Origin: Alcaligenaceae bacterium SAGV5
GTDB taxonomy: Bacteria > Pseudomonadota > Gammaproteobacteria > Burkholderiales > Burkholderiaceae_B
DNA: 64,000 nt
Direction of reading: 5' to 3'
Assembly: GCA_009360345.1 (NCBI GenBank)
Contig: SPDP01000001.1
Span: 744,001 to 808,000 of the forward strand
Below are positions 54,882 through 63,721 of this stretch, piece by piece (positions within the stretch are counted from its first letter, which is position 1; the number at the start of each line of letters is the position of its first letter). The position numbers and the translations under genes were made by a program. Below the pieces are notes generated by a model. The model worked only from the letters and a program-made list of their open reading frames with translations, had not been told where the DNA came from and made no database searches.

Positions 54882-56360
54882 ATGGTCCAGGACTACCGGC
54901 TGTATATCGATGGTCGATGGCGCGGCGGCGCGCAAGGCGCGACGTTCCCCGCGATCAATCCCTACAACCAGGAAGTCTGGGCCCGTGTCGCCGAGGGCAC
55001 CCCCGAGGATGTGGCCGCGGCGGTCGCCGCCGCCCGGCACGCCTACGAGACGACCTGGCGCAAGGTGTCCGGCACCGAACGCGGACGCCTGCTGCACCGG
55101 CTGGGCGACCTGCTCGACCAGCACGCCGGGCGGATGTCCGTCATGGAAAGCTCCGACAACGGCAAGGCCATACGCGAGACTCGCGCGCAGATGCATTACG
55201 TCGCGCGTATCTTCCGCTTCTATGCCGGCTACGCCGACAAGATCTGGGGCGCGGTGATTCCGCTGGATCAGCGCGACGTGTTCGACTACGTGGTGCGCGA
55301 ACCCTACGGGGTGGTCGGCATCATCACCGCGTGGAACTCTCCCATCGCCCTGCTGGGCAACAAGCTGCCGGCGGCCCTGGCGGCCGGCAACTGCGTGGTG
55401 ATCAAACCGTCGGAACACGCTTCGGTCACCACCCTGGCGTTCTGCCAACTGGTCGAGGAAGCCGGCTTTCCGCCCGGCGTGGTCAACGTGGTGACCGGGG
55501 ATGTCGAGATCGGACGGGCCCTGGTCTCGGGTCCCGGACTGGACAAGATCAGCTTCACCGGCAGCGGCCGCGCCGGCCGCGAGATCGCCGCGGCCGCCGG
55601 GCGCAATCTCGTTCCCGTCACGCTGGAGCTGGGCGGCAAGTCGCCCAACATCATTTTCGACGACGCCGACCTGGAAAAGGCCACGGTCGGCGCGCTGGCC
55701 GGCATCTTCGCCGCGGCTGGCCAGACCTGCATAGCCGGCTCGCGCCTGCTGGTGCATCGCGCCGTGCATGACCGGGTGGTCGACGAGCTGGCCCGCCGCG
55801 CGGCGCGTATCGTCATGGGCGATCCCTGCGATCCGGCCACGGAGATGGGCACCGCCGCCAATGAGCCGCAGTTCCGGCGCATCCTGGCCTGCATCGACGA
55901 AGGCCGGCGCGAAGGGGCCCGGCTCGTGACCGGCGGCGGCAAGGCGGAACGGCAGGATCTTGCGCGGGGTTTCTTCGTCCAGCCAACCATCTTCGCCGAC
56001 GTGGACAACGCCATGCGGCTGGCCCAGGAAGAGATCTTCGGGCCCGTGCTTTCCGTCATCCCCTTCGACGATGAAGCCCACGCCCTGGAACTGGCCAACG
56101 GCACCGCCTTCGGCCTGGCCGCCGCGGTCTGGACCCGCGACGTCTCGCGCGCCATGCGGATGACCCGCGAACTGCGCAGCGGCGTCGTGTGGGTCAACAC
56201 CTATCGCATGGTCACGCCGCAGGCGCCGTTCGGCGGCGTCAAGGAAAGCGGGTACGGACGCGAACGCGGCGAACAGGGGCTGCTGGAGTTCACCGTGAGC
56301 AAGAACGTCATGGTCGATTTCTCGACCGAGGCGCGCGACCCGTTCGCCGTCAAGGCCTGA
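54882..56360 (+). CDS. NAD(P)-dependent aldehyde dehydrogenase
   Basis: 492 residues of the ALDH superfamily: PYGVVGIITAWNSPIALLGN, the nucleotide loop ISFTGSGRAGREIAAAAG, catalytic Glu in LELGGKSPNIIFDDADLEKA and catalytic Cys in AGQTCIAGSRLLVHRAVH, then EEIFGPVLSVIPF. It turns an aldehyde to an acid. ATG 54882 has GAGGAG upstream. It starts a plus-strand operon divergent from the GMC alcohol dehydrogenase, which may supply its substrate. Confidence 0.94.
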   Translation: MVQDYRLYIDGRWRGGAQGATFPAINPYNQEVWARVAEGTPEDVAAAVAAARHAYETTWRKVSGTERGRLLHRLGDLLDQHAGRMSVMESSDNGKAIRETRAQMHYVARIFRFYAGYADKIWGAVIPLDQRDVFDYVVREPYGVVGIITAWNSPIALLGNKLPAALAAGNCVVIKPSEHASVTTLAFCQLVEEAGFPPGVVNVVTGDVEIGRALVSGPGLDKISFTGSGRAGREIAAAAGRNLVPVTLELGGKSPNIIFDDADLEKATVGALAGIFAAAGQTCIAGSRLLVHRAVHDRVVDELARRAARIVMGDPCDPATEMGTAANEPQFRRILACIDEGRREGARLVTGGGKAERQDLARGFFVQPTIFADVDNAMRLAQEEIFGPVLSVIPFDDEAHALELANGTAFGLAAAVWTRDVSRAMRMTRELRSGVVWVNTYRMVTPQAPFGGVKESGYGRERGEQGLLEFTVSKNVMVDFSTEARDPFAVKA

Positions 56361-56420
56361 AGGCTCGCGCCCCATCGCCCTTCCCCGCGCCGGAAGCGCC
56401 GGGGTTCTCCAGGAGACAAC

Positions 56421-57590
56421 ATGATCGACCGCATCGAGGTCTACGTGACCGAACTGCCCGTGAGGGTCAAGCGCATCTTCTCCAGCGGATCGTACGACAC
56501 GGGCCCCAGGGACCGGATCCTGGGCAAACCGGTGCTGGTCCGCATCCACGCCGACGGCGTGACGGGCTGCGCGCAGATCCGTCCCATCAGCCCCGGGCAT
56601 TTCGTCGCCGACACCACCCAGAGCGTGGTGGCCGCCATCACCGAGATCTACGGACCCGCGCTGATCGGCCGCAGCATCTTCGACATCGAAGGCATCAACG
56701 AGATGTTCGACCTGCGGCTGGCCGGCAACCCGGCGGCCCGGGCCGTGCTGGACATCGCGCTGTACGACGCCATGGGCAAGGCCCTGGCCGTGCCCGCGCA
56801 CCTGCTGATGGGCGGCGCCTGCCAGCCGCGCATTCCGCTCGAATGGTCGGTCAGCCTGGCCGACGACCCCGCCGTCATGGTCGAGGAATCGCAGCGGGCC
56901 GTCTCGGAATTCGGCATCGGCGTCCTGTGCCTGAAGGCGGCCGACCGGCGGGGCTGGCGCCAGGACGTCGCCAATTTCGAGCGGGTGCGGCGCGCGGTGG
57001 GTGATGACGTCGTCATCGGCGTCGATCCCAACACCGGCTGGAGCGTGGCCGACGCCTTGCGTGCCGTCGACGCGCTGCGCGAGCTGGGCCTGGGCTACAT
57101 CGAGCAGCCCGTGGCCCGCCGCGACCTGCATGGCATGGCCGCCATCCGGCAGGCCGCGCGCGGCATCCCGCTCATGGCCGACGAGAGCCTGTTCACGCTC
57201 CAGGACGCGCACGACCTGGCCCATGCCCACGCGGTCGATGCGTTCTGCATCAAGCTCTACAAGGTCGGCGGGCTGACCGCCGCCCGCCGGATAGGCGCCG
57301 TCGCACAGGCCGCCAACATCCAGCTCAATTGCGGCGGGCTGGCGGTGCAGTCCCAACTGGAGGCGGCCGCGGCGGCGCACTTCTATGCCAGCACGCCGCG
57401 AAGCCGCATGTTCGGCGCGGGGGAATTCCTCTTCGGCCTGAACACCACCGCCCCGGATCCGCTGGTTCCGGAAACCGATTTCGTCGTCCGCGACGGCCAC
57501 GTGGACGTGCCGACCGGCCCGGGCCTGGGCGTCGCCATCGACGACGAGGCGCTGCGGCGCCACACCCTCTTGCATGCCACCGTCCAGTAG
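56421..57590 (+). CDS. Enolase-superfamily enzyme (muconate cycloisomerase / mandelate racemase type)
   Basis: 389 residues. The capping domain covers about 1-125; the barrel shows the three metal ligands in VVIGVDPNTGWSVADALRAV (Asp), LGLGYIEQPVARRDLHGMAA (Glu) and GIPLMADESLFTLQDAHDLA (Asp), and the C-terminal strand Lys in DAFCIKLYKVGGLTAARRIG. These abstract a proton alpha to a carboxylate, as in muconate lactonising enzymes. With the decarboxylase-like gene next door this suggests a lactone or hydroxy-acid step, but the reaction is not known. Confidence 0.87.
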   Translation: MIDRIEVYVTELPVRVKRIFSSGSYDTGPRDRILGKPVLVRIHADGVTGCAQIRPISPGHFVADTTQSVVAAITEIYGPALIGRSIFDIEGINEMFDLRLAGNPAARAVLDIALYDAMGKALAVPAHLLMGGACQPRIPLEWSVSLADDPAVMVEESQRAVSEFGIGVLCLKAADRRGWRQDVANFERVRRAVGDDVVIGVDPNTGWSVADALRAVDALRELGLGYIEQPVARRDLHGMAAIRQAARGIPLMADESLFTLQDAHDLAHAHAVDAFCIKLYKVGGLTAARRIGAVAQAANIQLNCGGLAVQSQLEAAAAAHFYASTPRSRMFGAGEFLFGLNTTAPDPLVPETDFVVRDGHVDVPTGPGLGVAIDDEALRRHTLLHATVQ

Positions 57591-57627
57591 AACCGCCTCG
57601 TGCCGAGGCCATGACCAAGGAGAAACC

Positions 57628-58005
57628 ATGAACGAAGAACGCTACCAGGCAGGCCTGAAGATCCGCCGCGAAGTGCTGGGCGACGCCTACGTGGACCATT
57701 CGCTGAAGCAGGCCGACGCCTTCGCGCGCCCCATGCAGGAGCTGGTCACCGAGTACTGCTGGGGGGAGACCTGGTCGCGCCCCGGCCTGGACCGCCGCAC
57801 GCGCAGCATGCTGAACCTGGCCATGCTGACCGCGCTGAACCGACAGCACGAACTCAAGGCCCACGTGCGCGGCGCGCTGAACAACGGCGTCACCAAGGAA
57901 GAAATCGGCGAGGTATTCATCCAGGCCGCCATCTACTGCGGCGTGCCCGCGGGCCTGGAAAGCGTGCGCAGCGCGCGCGAAGTCTTCAAGGAGATGGGAC
58001 TATGA
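57628..58005 (+). CDS. Carboxymuconolactone decarboxylase family protein
   Basis: 125 residues matching PcaC-type proteins: IRREVLGDAYVDHSLKQADA, CWGETWSRPGLDRRTRSMLN, ALNRQHELKAHVRGALNNGV and GEVFIQAAIYCGVPAGLESV. True PcaC decarboxylates 4-carboxymuconolactone; no other beta-ketoadipate gene is present, so a different lactone is likely. ATG 57628 has AAGGAG 6 bases upstream. It overlaps the next gene by 4 bases (ATGA). Confidence 0.88.
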   Translation: MNEERYQAGLKIRREVLGDAYVDHSLKQADAFARPMQELVTEYCWGETWSRPGLDRRTRSMLNLAMLTALNRQHELKAHVRGALNNGVTKEEIGEVFIQAAIYCGVPAGLESVRSAREVFKEMGL

Positions 58006-58877
58006 AGAAGCCCGTCGTCGGCATCATCGGCCTGGGCCAGATGGGGCTGCCCATGGCGGGCAACCTGCTGGCCGCCGGCCATCCCGTGCTGGGCCTGGAC
58101 GCCCTGCCCGCCCAGGCCCAGGCGCTGGCGGGCCAGGAAGGCTATCGCGCGGCCGGGGACCTGGCGGCGATGGCCGCCGCGCAGGCCGTCATCCTGATGC
58201 TGCCCAACAGCGACATCGTCGATGACGTGCTGTGGAACCAGGGCCTGGCGGCGGCCCTGCCCGCCGGCACGCTGGTGATCGACATGAGCTCGTCCAATCC
58301 CACGCGCACGCATGTCAACGCCGAACGCCTGGAGCAGGCGGGCCTGGCCTTCGTCGACGCGCCCGTCTCGGGCGGCGTGAAGCGCGCCAGGGAAGGCAAG
58401 CTCGCCATCATGATGGGCGGCCCGGACGACGCGGTGGCCCGCGCCCGCCCCGTGCTGGAGGCGCTCGGCACCACGCTGGTCCACGTGGGCGGCGCCGGGT
58501 CGGGCCATGCCATCAAGGCACTGAACAACTACATTTCCGCCTCGGGCCTGCTGGCCGTGTCCGAAGCGATGGCGGCCGCCCAGCGCTTCGGCATCGATCC
58601 CCACGTCGCCAACCAGGTGTTCAACGCTTCCAGCGGCAAGAACAGCGCGACCGAGCAGAAGGTCGAGCAGTTCATGCTGTCGGGCACCTACGCCTCGGGC
58701 TTCGCGCTGGCGCTGATGCGCAAGGACCTGGAGACGGCGCTGGGCTTCATGGCGCAGATGCGCACACCCACGGCCTTCGCCTCGTGCTGTGTCGACATCT
58801 GGCGCGATGCCGAGGCCAGCCTGCCGGCGCGCAGCGACCACACCACCATCTACCGCTACGTGCAGGAAGGCGGTTGA
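58002..58877 (+). CDS. NAD(P)-dependent beta-hydroxyacid dehydrogenase (hydroxyisobutyrate dehydrogenase family)
   Basis: 291 residues: N-terminal GIIGLGQMGLPMAGNLLAAG (GxGxxG), the substrate-binding FVDAPVSGGVKRAREGKLAI, and the catalytic Lys in GSGHAIKALNNYISASGLLA (about 172). The family includes 3-hydroxyisobutyrate, tartronate-semialdehyde and 2-(hydroxymethyl)glutarate dehydrogenases; the last is part of clostridial nicotinate fermentation, which is relevant given the convergent operon. It ends the plus-strand operon 10 bases from the convergent PrpF-like gene. Confidence 0.9.
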   Translation: MKKPVVGIIGLGQMGLPMAGNLLAAGHPVLGLDALPAQAQALAGQEGYRAAGDLAAMAAAQAVILMLPNSDIVDDVLWNQGLAAALPAGTLVIDMSSSNPTRTHVNAERLEQAGLAFVDAPVSGGVKRAREGKLAIMMGGPDDAVARARPVLEALGTTLVHVGGAGSGHAIKALNNYISASGLLAVSEAMAAAQRFGIDPHVANQVFNASSGKNSATEQKVEQFMLSGTYASGFALALMRKDLETALGFMAQMRTPTAFASCCVDIWRDAEASLPARSDHTTIYRYVQEGG

Positions 58878-58887
58878 CGCCTCGGTC

Positions 58888-60012
58888 TCAGGCCGGCAGC
58901 GGATGCCGGAGCAGCAGCGTCCCCTCGAACAGGCGGCGCTGCGTCCGGTAGAAACCGCCCCGTTCCACGCGCCATGCGCCATCCGCGTCGCGCTGCACCG
59001 CCGCCGTCACCGGCAGGACACCCGACGGCATGGCGATCCTGAGATCCACTCCCGGCGCGGCGCGGCACACGCCATGGACCACGCTGCCCTCCAGCCGGGC
59101 CGCCGTGGCCAGGCAGACGGACACGCCCAGGGGCAGCGCGCGATGCGGCTGCCCATTGGACAGGACGCGGGCCTGGAAATCGGCATCCGAACCGCCGGCG
59201 GGCGGCGCCACGAAACCGACGAAGGGCACGGCCGTGCTGGCGGCCGCCGAGGTCTCGTCGGCCGCGACGCCCATGCGTACCGACGCCGCCACGCGTATGG
59301 CCTGCAGGCGTGCCATCAGCCGCGTGTCCGCCTCGATCGCCGCGGGCGTCTCGTCGCCTTGCAGGCCGAGGTCGGCTGCCAGCACGAACACGCAGGCATT
59401 GCTGGCATCCACCATCGATGCGCGCACCGGGCCGAAGCCCGCTACCTCCAGCACGTCGGCCACGCTGCCGGTCGGCAACAGGCGGCCGGTCGTGGCCCCG
59501 GCGGGATCCAGGAAGTCCAGGTGCAACGGCGCCCCCGTGCCCGCCACACCGGGAATGGCCAGGTCGCCCTCCACCGCCGCCAGTCCATCTTCCATGCCGA
59601 AGCGTGCCACGATGATCTTGCCGGTATTCGTGTTGTGGATGCGCACCACCGCCTCGTCGCCATACACGCGGATGAGGTCCTCGTCCACGGCGAACGGTCC
59701 CACGGCCGAGGACATGTTGCCGCAATTGGGCCGGAAATCCACGTGGGACGTCTTGATCTGGACCTGCGCGAACGTGTAGTCCACGTCCGCGTCGGGGCGC
59801 GAGGACGGCCCGATGACACAAACCTTGGACAGGGAGGAGAGCCCTCCCCCCATGCCGTCGAGCTGGCGGCCGTAGGGATCGGGCGACCCCATCGCCGCCA
59901 GGAACAGCGGTGCCCAGGCGGCCTGGTCCGCGGGCAGGTCGCCCCTGTGCAGCATCAGGCCCTTGCTGGTGCCGCCACGCATGAACACGGCGGGTAAGCG
60001 GTATTGCTTCAC
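58888..60012 (-). CDS. PrpF-family isomerase (methylitaconate / oxalomesaconate type)
   Basis: 374 residues with the PrpF/diaminopimelate-epimerase-like fold: FMRGGTSKGLMLHRGDLPAD at the start, LSKVCVIGPSSRPDADVDYT, and the catalytic-Cys region DFRPNCGNMSSAVGPFAVDE. Members move a double bond in unsaturated di- and tricarboxylates: aconitate (PrpF), 3-methylitaconate (Mii) or 4-oxalomesaconate (GalD). A GTG at 60012 starts it. It is the last gene of the TcuA-lyase-LeuCD-Bug-PrpF operon. Confidence 0.9.
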   Translation of the reverse strand: MKQYRLPAVFMRGGTSKGLMLHRGDLPADQAAWAPLFLAAMGSPDPYGRQLDGMGGGLSSLSKVCVIGPSSRPDADVDYTFAQVQIKTSHVDFRPNCGNMSSAVGPFAVDEDLIRVYGDEAVVRIHNTNTGKIIVARFGMEDGLAAVEGDLAIPGVAGTGAPLHLDFLDPAGATTGRLLPTGSVADVLEVAGFGPVRASMVDASNACVFVLAADLGLQGDETPAAIEADTRLMARLQAIRVAASVRMGVAADETSAAASTAVPFVGFVAPPAGGSDADFQARVLSNGQPHRALPLGVSVCLATAARLEGSVVHGVCRAAPGVDLRIAMPSGVLPVTAAVQRDADGAWRVERGGFYRTQRRLFEGTLLLRHPLPA

Positions 60013-60042
60013 GGACAGACTCCTGGTTCGGGTGCCGGCGCG

Positions 60043-61026
60043 TCAATCGACCACCGCGCCGGCATCCAGCACGGCGCGGCGCCATTTTTCGATTTCCCGG
60101 TCGAGGAAGGCCGAGAACTCGGCCGGCGTGCCCAGCACGGGTTCGCTGCCATCGACCGCCAGCATGCGCTCGAACGCCGGCTCGCGGCCGATCCGCGCCA
60201 CGTCGCGCTGGATGCGCTCGACCACGCCGGCCGGCGTTCCGCCGGGCGCCAGCAGCCCGTACCAGGCATTGACGTCGTACCCGGGCACGCCCGCCTCGGC
60301 CATGGTGGGCAGGTCGGGCAGGACCGCGGACCGACGCGCGCCGGTCACCGCCAGCGCCCGCAGCCGGCCGGCCTTGACCTGGGGAACCGCCGAGGCGAGC
60401 GCGCCGATGTAGACCTGCCCCCGGCCCGCGACGACATCGTTGAGCGCGGCCAGCGCCCCCTTGTACGGGACGTGGACCATGTCCACGCCGGTCATGGACT
60501 TGAGCAGTTCGGGCGCCAGGTGGTTGAGCGTGCCGTTGCCCGCCGAGGCATAGGTCAGCCCGCGCGGCTGCCGCCGTGCCAGATCGATCAGCTCGCGGAC
60601 GGACGTCGCCGGCACCTCCGGATTGACCACCAGGACGTCGGCCACCAGATTGACCAGGCTGACCGGCGCCAGGTCGCGCCGGGTATCGTAGGGCAACGAC
60701 CGGTAGAGGCTGGGCGCGATCGCCAGGCTGACATCGGTCATCAGCAGGGTGTAGCCATCCGGCGCCGCCCTGGCGACGGCCCGGGTGCCCAGCGTCGTGC
60801 CCGCGCCCGGCCGGTTCTCGACCACGACGGGCACGCCCCACTCCTCGCCCAGCCGGCGGGCCAGATGGCGCGCCACCAGATCGATGCCGCCGCCCGGCGG
60901 GTAGACCACGACGATACGCACCGGCTGCGAAGGAAAGTCCTGTCCGGCCACGGCGGCCGATGCGACGCCCGCCACGGCCAGCAGGGCGGCCGGCAACAGG
61001 CGCGGCTTCGCGCGCGGCGTTCTCAC
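60043..61026 (-). CDS. Bug-family (TctC-like) periplasmic solute-binding protein
   Basis: 327 residues: signal peptide LLPAALLAVAGVASAAVAGQ, then FPSQPVRIVVVYPPGGGIDL, ENRPGAGTTLGTRAVARAAP and GRLRALAVTGARRSAVLPDL. GTG 61026 overlaps the leuD-like stop (GTGA). It lies inside the carboxylate operon, so its ligand is probably the di- or tricarboxylate that the operon degrades. No transporter membrane genes are visible. Confidence 0.9.
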   Translation of the reverse strand: MRTPRAKPRLLPAALLAVAGVASAAVAGQDFPSQPVRIVVVYPPGGGIDLVARHLARRLGEEWGVPVVVENRPGAGTTLGTRAVARAAPDGYTLLMTDVSLAIAPSLYRSLPYDTRRDLAPVSLVNLVADVLVVNPEVPATSVRELIDLARRQPRGLTYASAGNGTLNHLAPELLKSMTGVDMVHVPYKGALAALNDVVAGRGQVYIGALASAVPQVKAGRLRALAVTGARRSAVLPDLPTMAEAGVPGYDVNAWYGLLAPGGTPAGVVERIQRDVARIGREPAFERMLAVDGSEPVLGTPAEFSAFLDREIEKWRRAVLDAGAVVD

Positions 61027-61532
61027 GCCGCCCCCGCCGCCCGGCGTTGCGCCACTTCCCGCTTGACCCAGCCCGTCACGCCGCCCAGGTCGATGATCTC
61101 CTGGATGAAGGCAGGCAGGGGTTCCGCCTGGTAGCCCGCGTCGTCCAGGCGCACGGTGCCGCTGCGGGTATCGACCTCGATCGTCTGGCCATCCCGCGCG
61201 GCCGCCGCCACCTCGGGACTGATCAGGATGGGCAGCCCCAGGTCGATGGCCATGCGGTAGAAAGTGCGGGAGAAGCTGGCCGCGATGATGCAGCTGATAC
61301 CCAGCGCCTTGAGCCCGAAGGGCGCCTGCTCCCGTCCGGAGCCGGCGCCGAAGTTGCGGCCCGCCACGATCACGTCGCCCGGCCGCACCCGGCCGACGAA
61401 ACCCGGATCGACCTCCTCGAGGATGTGCTTGGCGATATCCGCCGGATCCAGCAGCGACAGGTAGCGCCCCGGCACCATCACATCGGTGTCGATGCTGTCC
61501 CCCAGCTTGTGCACCTTGCCCGATAACATCAT
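61023..61532 (-). CDS. LeuD-like hydro-lyase small subunit
   Basis: 169 residues: IDTDVMVPGRYLSLLDPADI, GDVIVAGRNFGAGSGREQAP (substrate-specificity loop GAGSGREQ) and CIIAASFSRTFYRMAIDLGL. This is the swivel domain of aconitase-type enzymes, of the short archaeal/DmdB type rather than the about 215-residue proteobacterial LeuD, which argues against a leucine role. Partner of the LeuC-like gene 12 bases upstream. Confidence 0.9.
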   Translation of the reverse strand: MMLSGKVHKLGDSIDTDVMVPGRYLSLLDPADIAKHILEEVDPGFVGRVRPGDVIVAGRNFGAGSGREQAPFGLKALGISCIIAASFSRTFYRMAIDLGLPILISPEVAAAARDGQTIEVDTRSGTVRLDDAGYQAEPLPAFIQEIIDLGGVTGWVKREVAQRRAAGAA

Positions 61533-61544
61533 GGAACCTCTCCT

Positions 61545-62810
61545 TCAAAGGCGGGCCGGGTCGATGATCTCGCCGGCCACCGCGGTCGCCGCCGCGACGT
61601 AGGAATTCCCCAGGTAGACCTGGGCGCCCGCATGGCCGCCGCGCCCCTTGAAATTCCGGTTGATGGTGGCGAAGGCCACTTCGCCGTCGTCGAGCGCGCC
61701 GTTGTGGCCGCCGAAACAGGCGCCGCAGGTCGGCGTGCTGACCGCGGCGCCGGCCTCGATGAACTGCTCGATCAGTCCCTCCGCCATGGCCTGCATGTAG
61801 ATCTTCTGCGTGGCGGGCACGATCATCGCGCGGGTTCCATGCGCGATCTTGCGCCCCTTGAGGACGCTGGCGATCTGCCGCAGGTCGCTGAGCGTGCCAT
61901 TGGCGCAGTTGCCCATGTAGACCTGGTCGACGTGGATGCCGGACAACTGGTCCACGGAGACCACGTTCTCGGGCGAGTAGGGCTTGGCGACCATGGGCCG
62001 CATCCGCGAGAGATCCAGCTCGTGCCGCGACGCGTATTGCGCGTCCGCGTCGGCGTTGACCAGGCTCCATGCGCGTTTGCAGGTCTGCTCGGCCCAGGCG
62101 CGCGTGATGTCGTCCGCCTCGACGATGCCCGTCTTGGCGCCCGCCTCCACCACCATGTTGCAGATGCCCATGCGCTCGTCGATGTTGAATTGCGCGATGC
62201 CCGGACCGCCGAACTCCATGGACCGGTACAGCGCGCCGTCGACGCCGATATCCTGCAGGATCTGCAGGATGACATCCTTGCCGGTGACGTAGGGGGCCTT
62301 GGTACCGTGCAAGTGGAAGCGCATCGACTCCGGCACCCGGAACCAGGTTTCGTCCAGCATCATGATGGCCGCCATGCCGGCCCAGCTCATGCCGGTCCCG
62401 AAGGCATTGAACGCGCCGGCCGTGCCGGTATGGGAATCGCCACCCGCCACCAGGTTGCCGGGTCCGATGTATCCCTGCTCGGGAATGAGCGTGTGCTCGA
62501 TGCCCCCCTTGCCCACGTCGAAGAACAGCTCGATGCCCTTGTCCCGGGCGAAGCGGCGCATGTCTCCCAGCATCCGGGCGCCGGCCGCGCTGGGCGCGGG
62601 CGCGAAATGGTCGCACACCAGTCCGATCTTCTCCGGCACCGCGACCTTGCCTCCGCCCATGTTGGCGAAATGGCGGAAAGCCACCGGTCCGTTGGCATCG
62701 TTCAACAGCACGAAGTCCACCTTCGCCCGCACCACGCTGCCGGGCTCCACATGCTGGTCGCCGCCGATGCGGTGGGCTTCCAGGATCTTTTCCGCGATGG
62801 TCTGTCCCAC
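61545..62810 (-). CDS. LeuC-like hydro-lyase large subunit
   Basis: 421 residues with the aconitase iron-sulfur cysteines: VYMGNCANGTLSDLRQIASV and PTCGACFGGHNGALDDGEVA, and GGDSHTGTAGAFNAFGTGMS. Length and motifs fit the short LeuC/homoaconitase/DmdA branch. It would hydrate or dehydrate a C5-C6 dicarboxylate such as dimethylmaleate or methylcitrate-like acids. GTG 62810 has AAGGAG 9 bases upstream. Confidence 0.9.
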   Translation of the reverse strand: MGQTIAEKILEAHRIGGDQHVEPGSVVRAKVDFVLLNDANGPVAFRHFANMGGGKVAVPEKIGLVCDHFAPAPSAAGARMLGDMRRFARDKGIELFFDVGKGGIEHTLIPEQGYIGPGNLVAGGDSHTGTAGAFNAFGTGMSWAGMAAIMMLDETWFRVPESMRFHLHGTKAPYVTGKDVILQILQDIGVDGALYRSMEFGGPGIAQFNIDERMGICNMVVEAGAKTGIVEADDITRAWAEQTCKRAWSLVNADADAQYASRHELDLSRMRPMVAKPYSPENVVSVDQLSGIHVDQVYMGNCANGTLSDLRQIASVLKGRKIAHGTRAMIVPATQKIYMQAMAEGLIEQFIEAGAAVSTPTCGACFGGHNGALDDGEVAFATINRNFKGRGGHAGAQVYLGNSYVAAATAVAGEIIDPARL

Positions 62811-62821
62811 CCAGGTACTCC

Positions 62822-63721
62822 TTATTTGCGCACGAACTGCTGCTCGAGCTGGTTGATCTCTTGCAGGCCCATCAGCGCGTTGAGTTCCTCGAACGACACC
62901 AGCAGGTCGGGCCGCTCGGTCACCTCTTCGTCGTCCAGTTGCGCGCCCAGGGCCGCGAGCGAATTGGTGAGGCCCATGATGGCGGACGCGCTCAGCATCC
63001 GCCCGAACATGACCGCGGCCACGCCCATGTCCTGCAACCTGCGGGCGGAGATCAGCGCGGTCGTCGAGCGCTTGCGGATGGCGAACCCCATGTTCACGCA
63101 CAAGGGCCTGGAGACATTGCGCACGACGGCGCGGATATCGTCCTCGGTGGCCAGCGCGTCGGCCAGCAGCAGATCGGCGCCGGCCTCCGCATACAGGTTC
63201 AGGCGCCGGATCGCCTCATCCAGGCCATGCGTGCCGAAGGCGTCGGTGCGCGCCTTGATCACGAAATCCGGATCGCGCCGGGCCTCGACCGCCGCGTGGA
63301 CTTTCTCGGCCATCTCCTCGGCCGACACGACGCTCTTGCCCTGCATGTGCCCGCAGCGCTTGGGCCAGGACTGGTCCTCGATCATGATGCCGCCCACGCC
63401 GGCCTGCTCGAATTTCTGGATCATGTGATACACGTTCACGGCGTTGCCGTAGCCCGTGTCGCCGTCGGCCAGCAGCGCCAGGTTGCAGGCGCTGGCCAGC
63501 CGCCGGCAGGCGGTCAGGTTTTCCTCCATGCCCATCAGCCCCACATCGGGCTTGCCCAGGTTGGCTTCGCTGAGCGCGGCGCCCGACACGAAGCCTGCCT
63601 GGTAGCCGAACTTCTCGACCAGCTTGACCGTGAAGCCGTCGTAGACGGCATGCATCACGAGAATCTGGGGAGCATGGATCAACGCCTTCAGGCGCGCGCC
63701 CGGACTCGGTGTATTCAGCAT
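62822..63721 (-). CDS. Isocitrate lyase / PEP mutase-family lyase (dimethylmalate lyase-like)
   Basis: 299 residues: LVMHAVYDGFTVKLVEKFGY, ALLADGDTGYGNAVNVYHMI (metal Asp), IMIEDQSWPKRCGHMQGKSV with the catalytic KRCGH loop, and FVIKARTDAFGTHGLDEAIR. This is the PEP mutase/ICL superfamily with the lyase KxCGH signature, covering methylisocitrate, isocitrate, oxaloacetate and 2,3-dimethylmalate lyases. It overlaps the flavoprotein stop by 7 bases. Confidence 0.91.
   Translation of the reverse strand: MLNTPSPGARLKALIHAPQILVMHAVYDGFTVKLVEKFGYQAGFVSGAALSEANLGKPDVGLMGMEENLTACRRLASACNLALLADGDTGYGNAVNVYHMIQKFEQAGVGGIMIEDQSWPKRCGHMQGKSVVSAEEMAEKVHAAVEARRDPDFVIKARTDAFGTHGLDEAIRRLNLYAEAGADLLLADALATEDDIRAVVRNVSRPLCVNMGFAIRKRSTTALISARRLQDMGVAAVMFGRMLSASAIMGLTNSLAALGAQLDDEEVTERPDLLVSFEELNALMGLQEINQLEQQFVRK

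Noticed and set aside
54816..57629. A 937-residue minus-strand frame across the aldehyde dehydrogenase and enolase-superfamily genes
   Set aside because: Antisense to two clear enzymes and spans their intergenic gap; no domain and no ribosome-binding site.
57628..58005. Carboxymuconolactone decarboxylase as evidence of a protocatechuate pathway
   Set aside because: No pcaB, pcaD, pcaGH or pcaIJ gene lies nearby; the family has many members with other or unknown roles.
61023..62810. The LeuC/LeuD pair as the leucine-biosynthesis isopropylmalate isomerase
   Set aside because: Both subunits are of the short type, there is no leuB or leuA, and the operon partners are a lyase, Bug and PrpF-like isomerase; a catabolic hydro-lyase is more likely.
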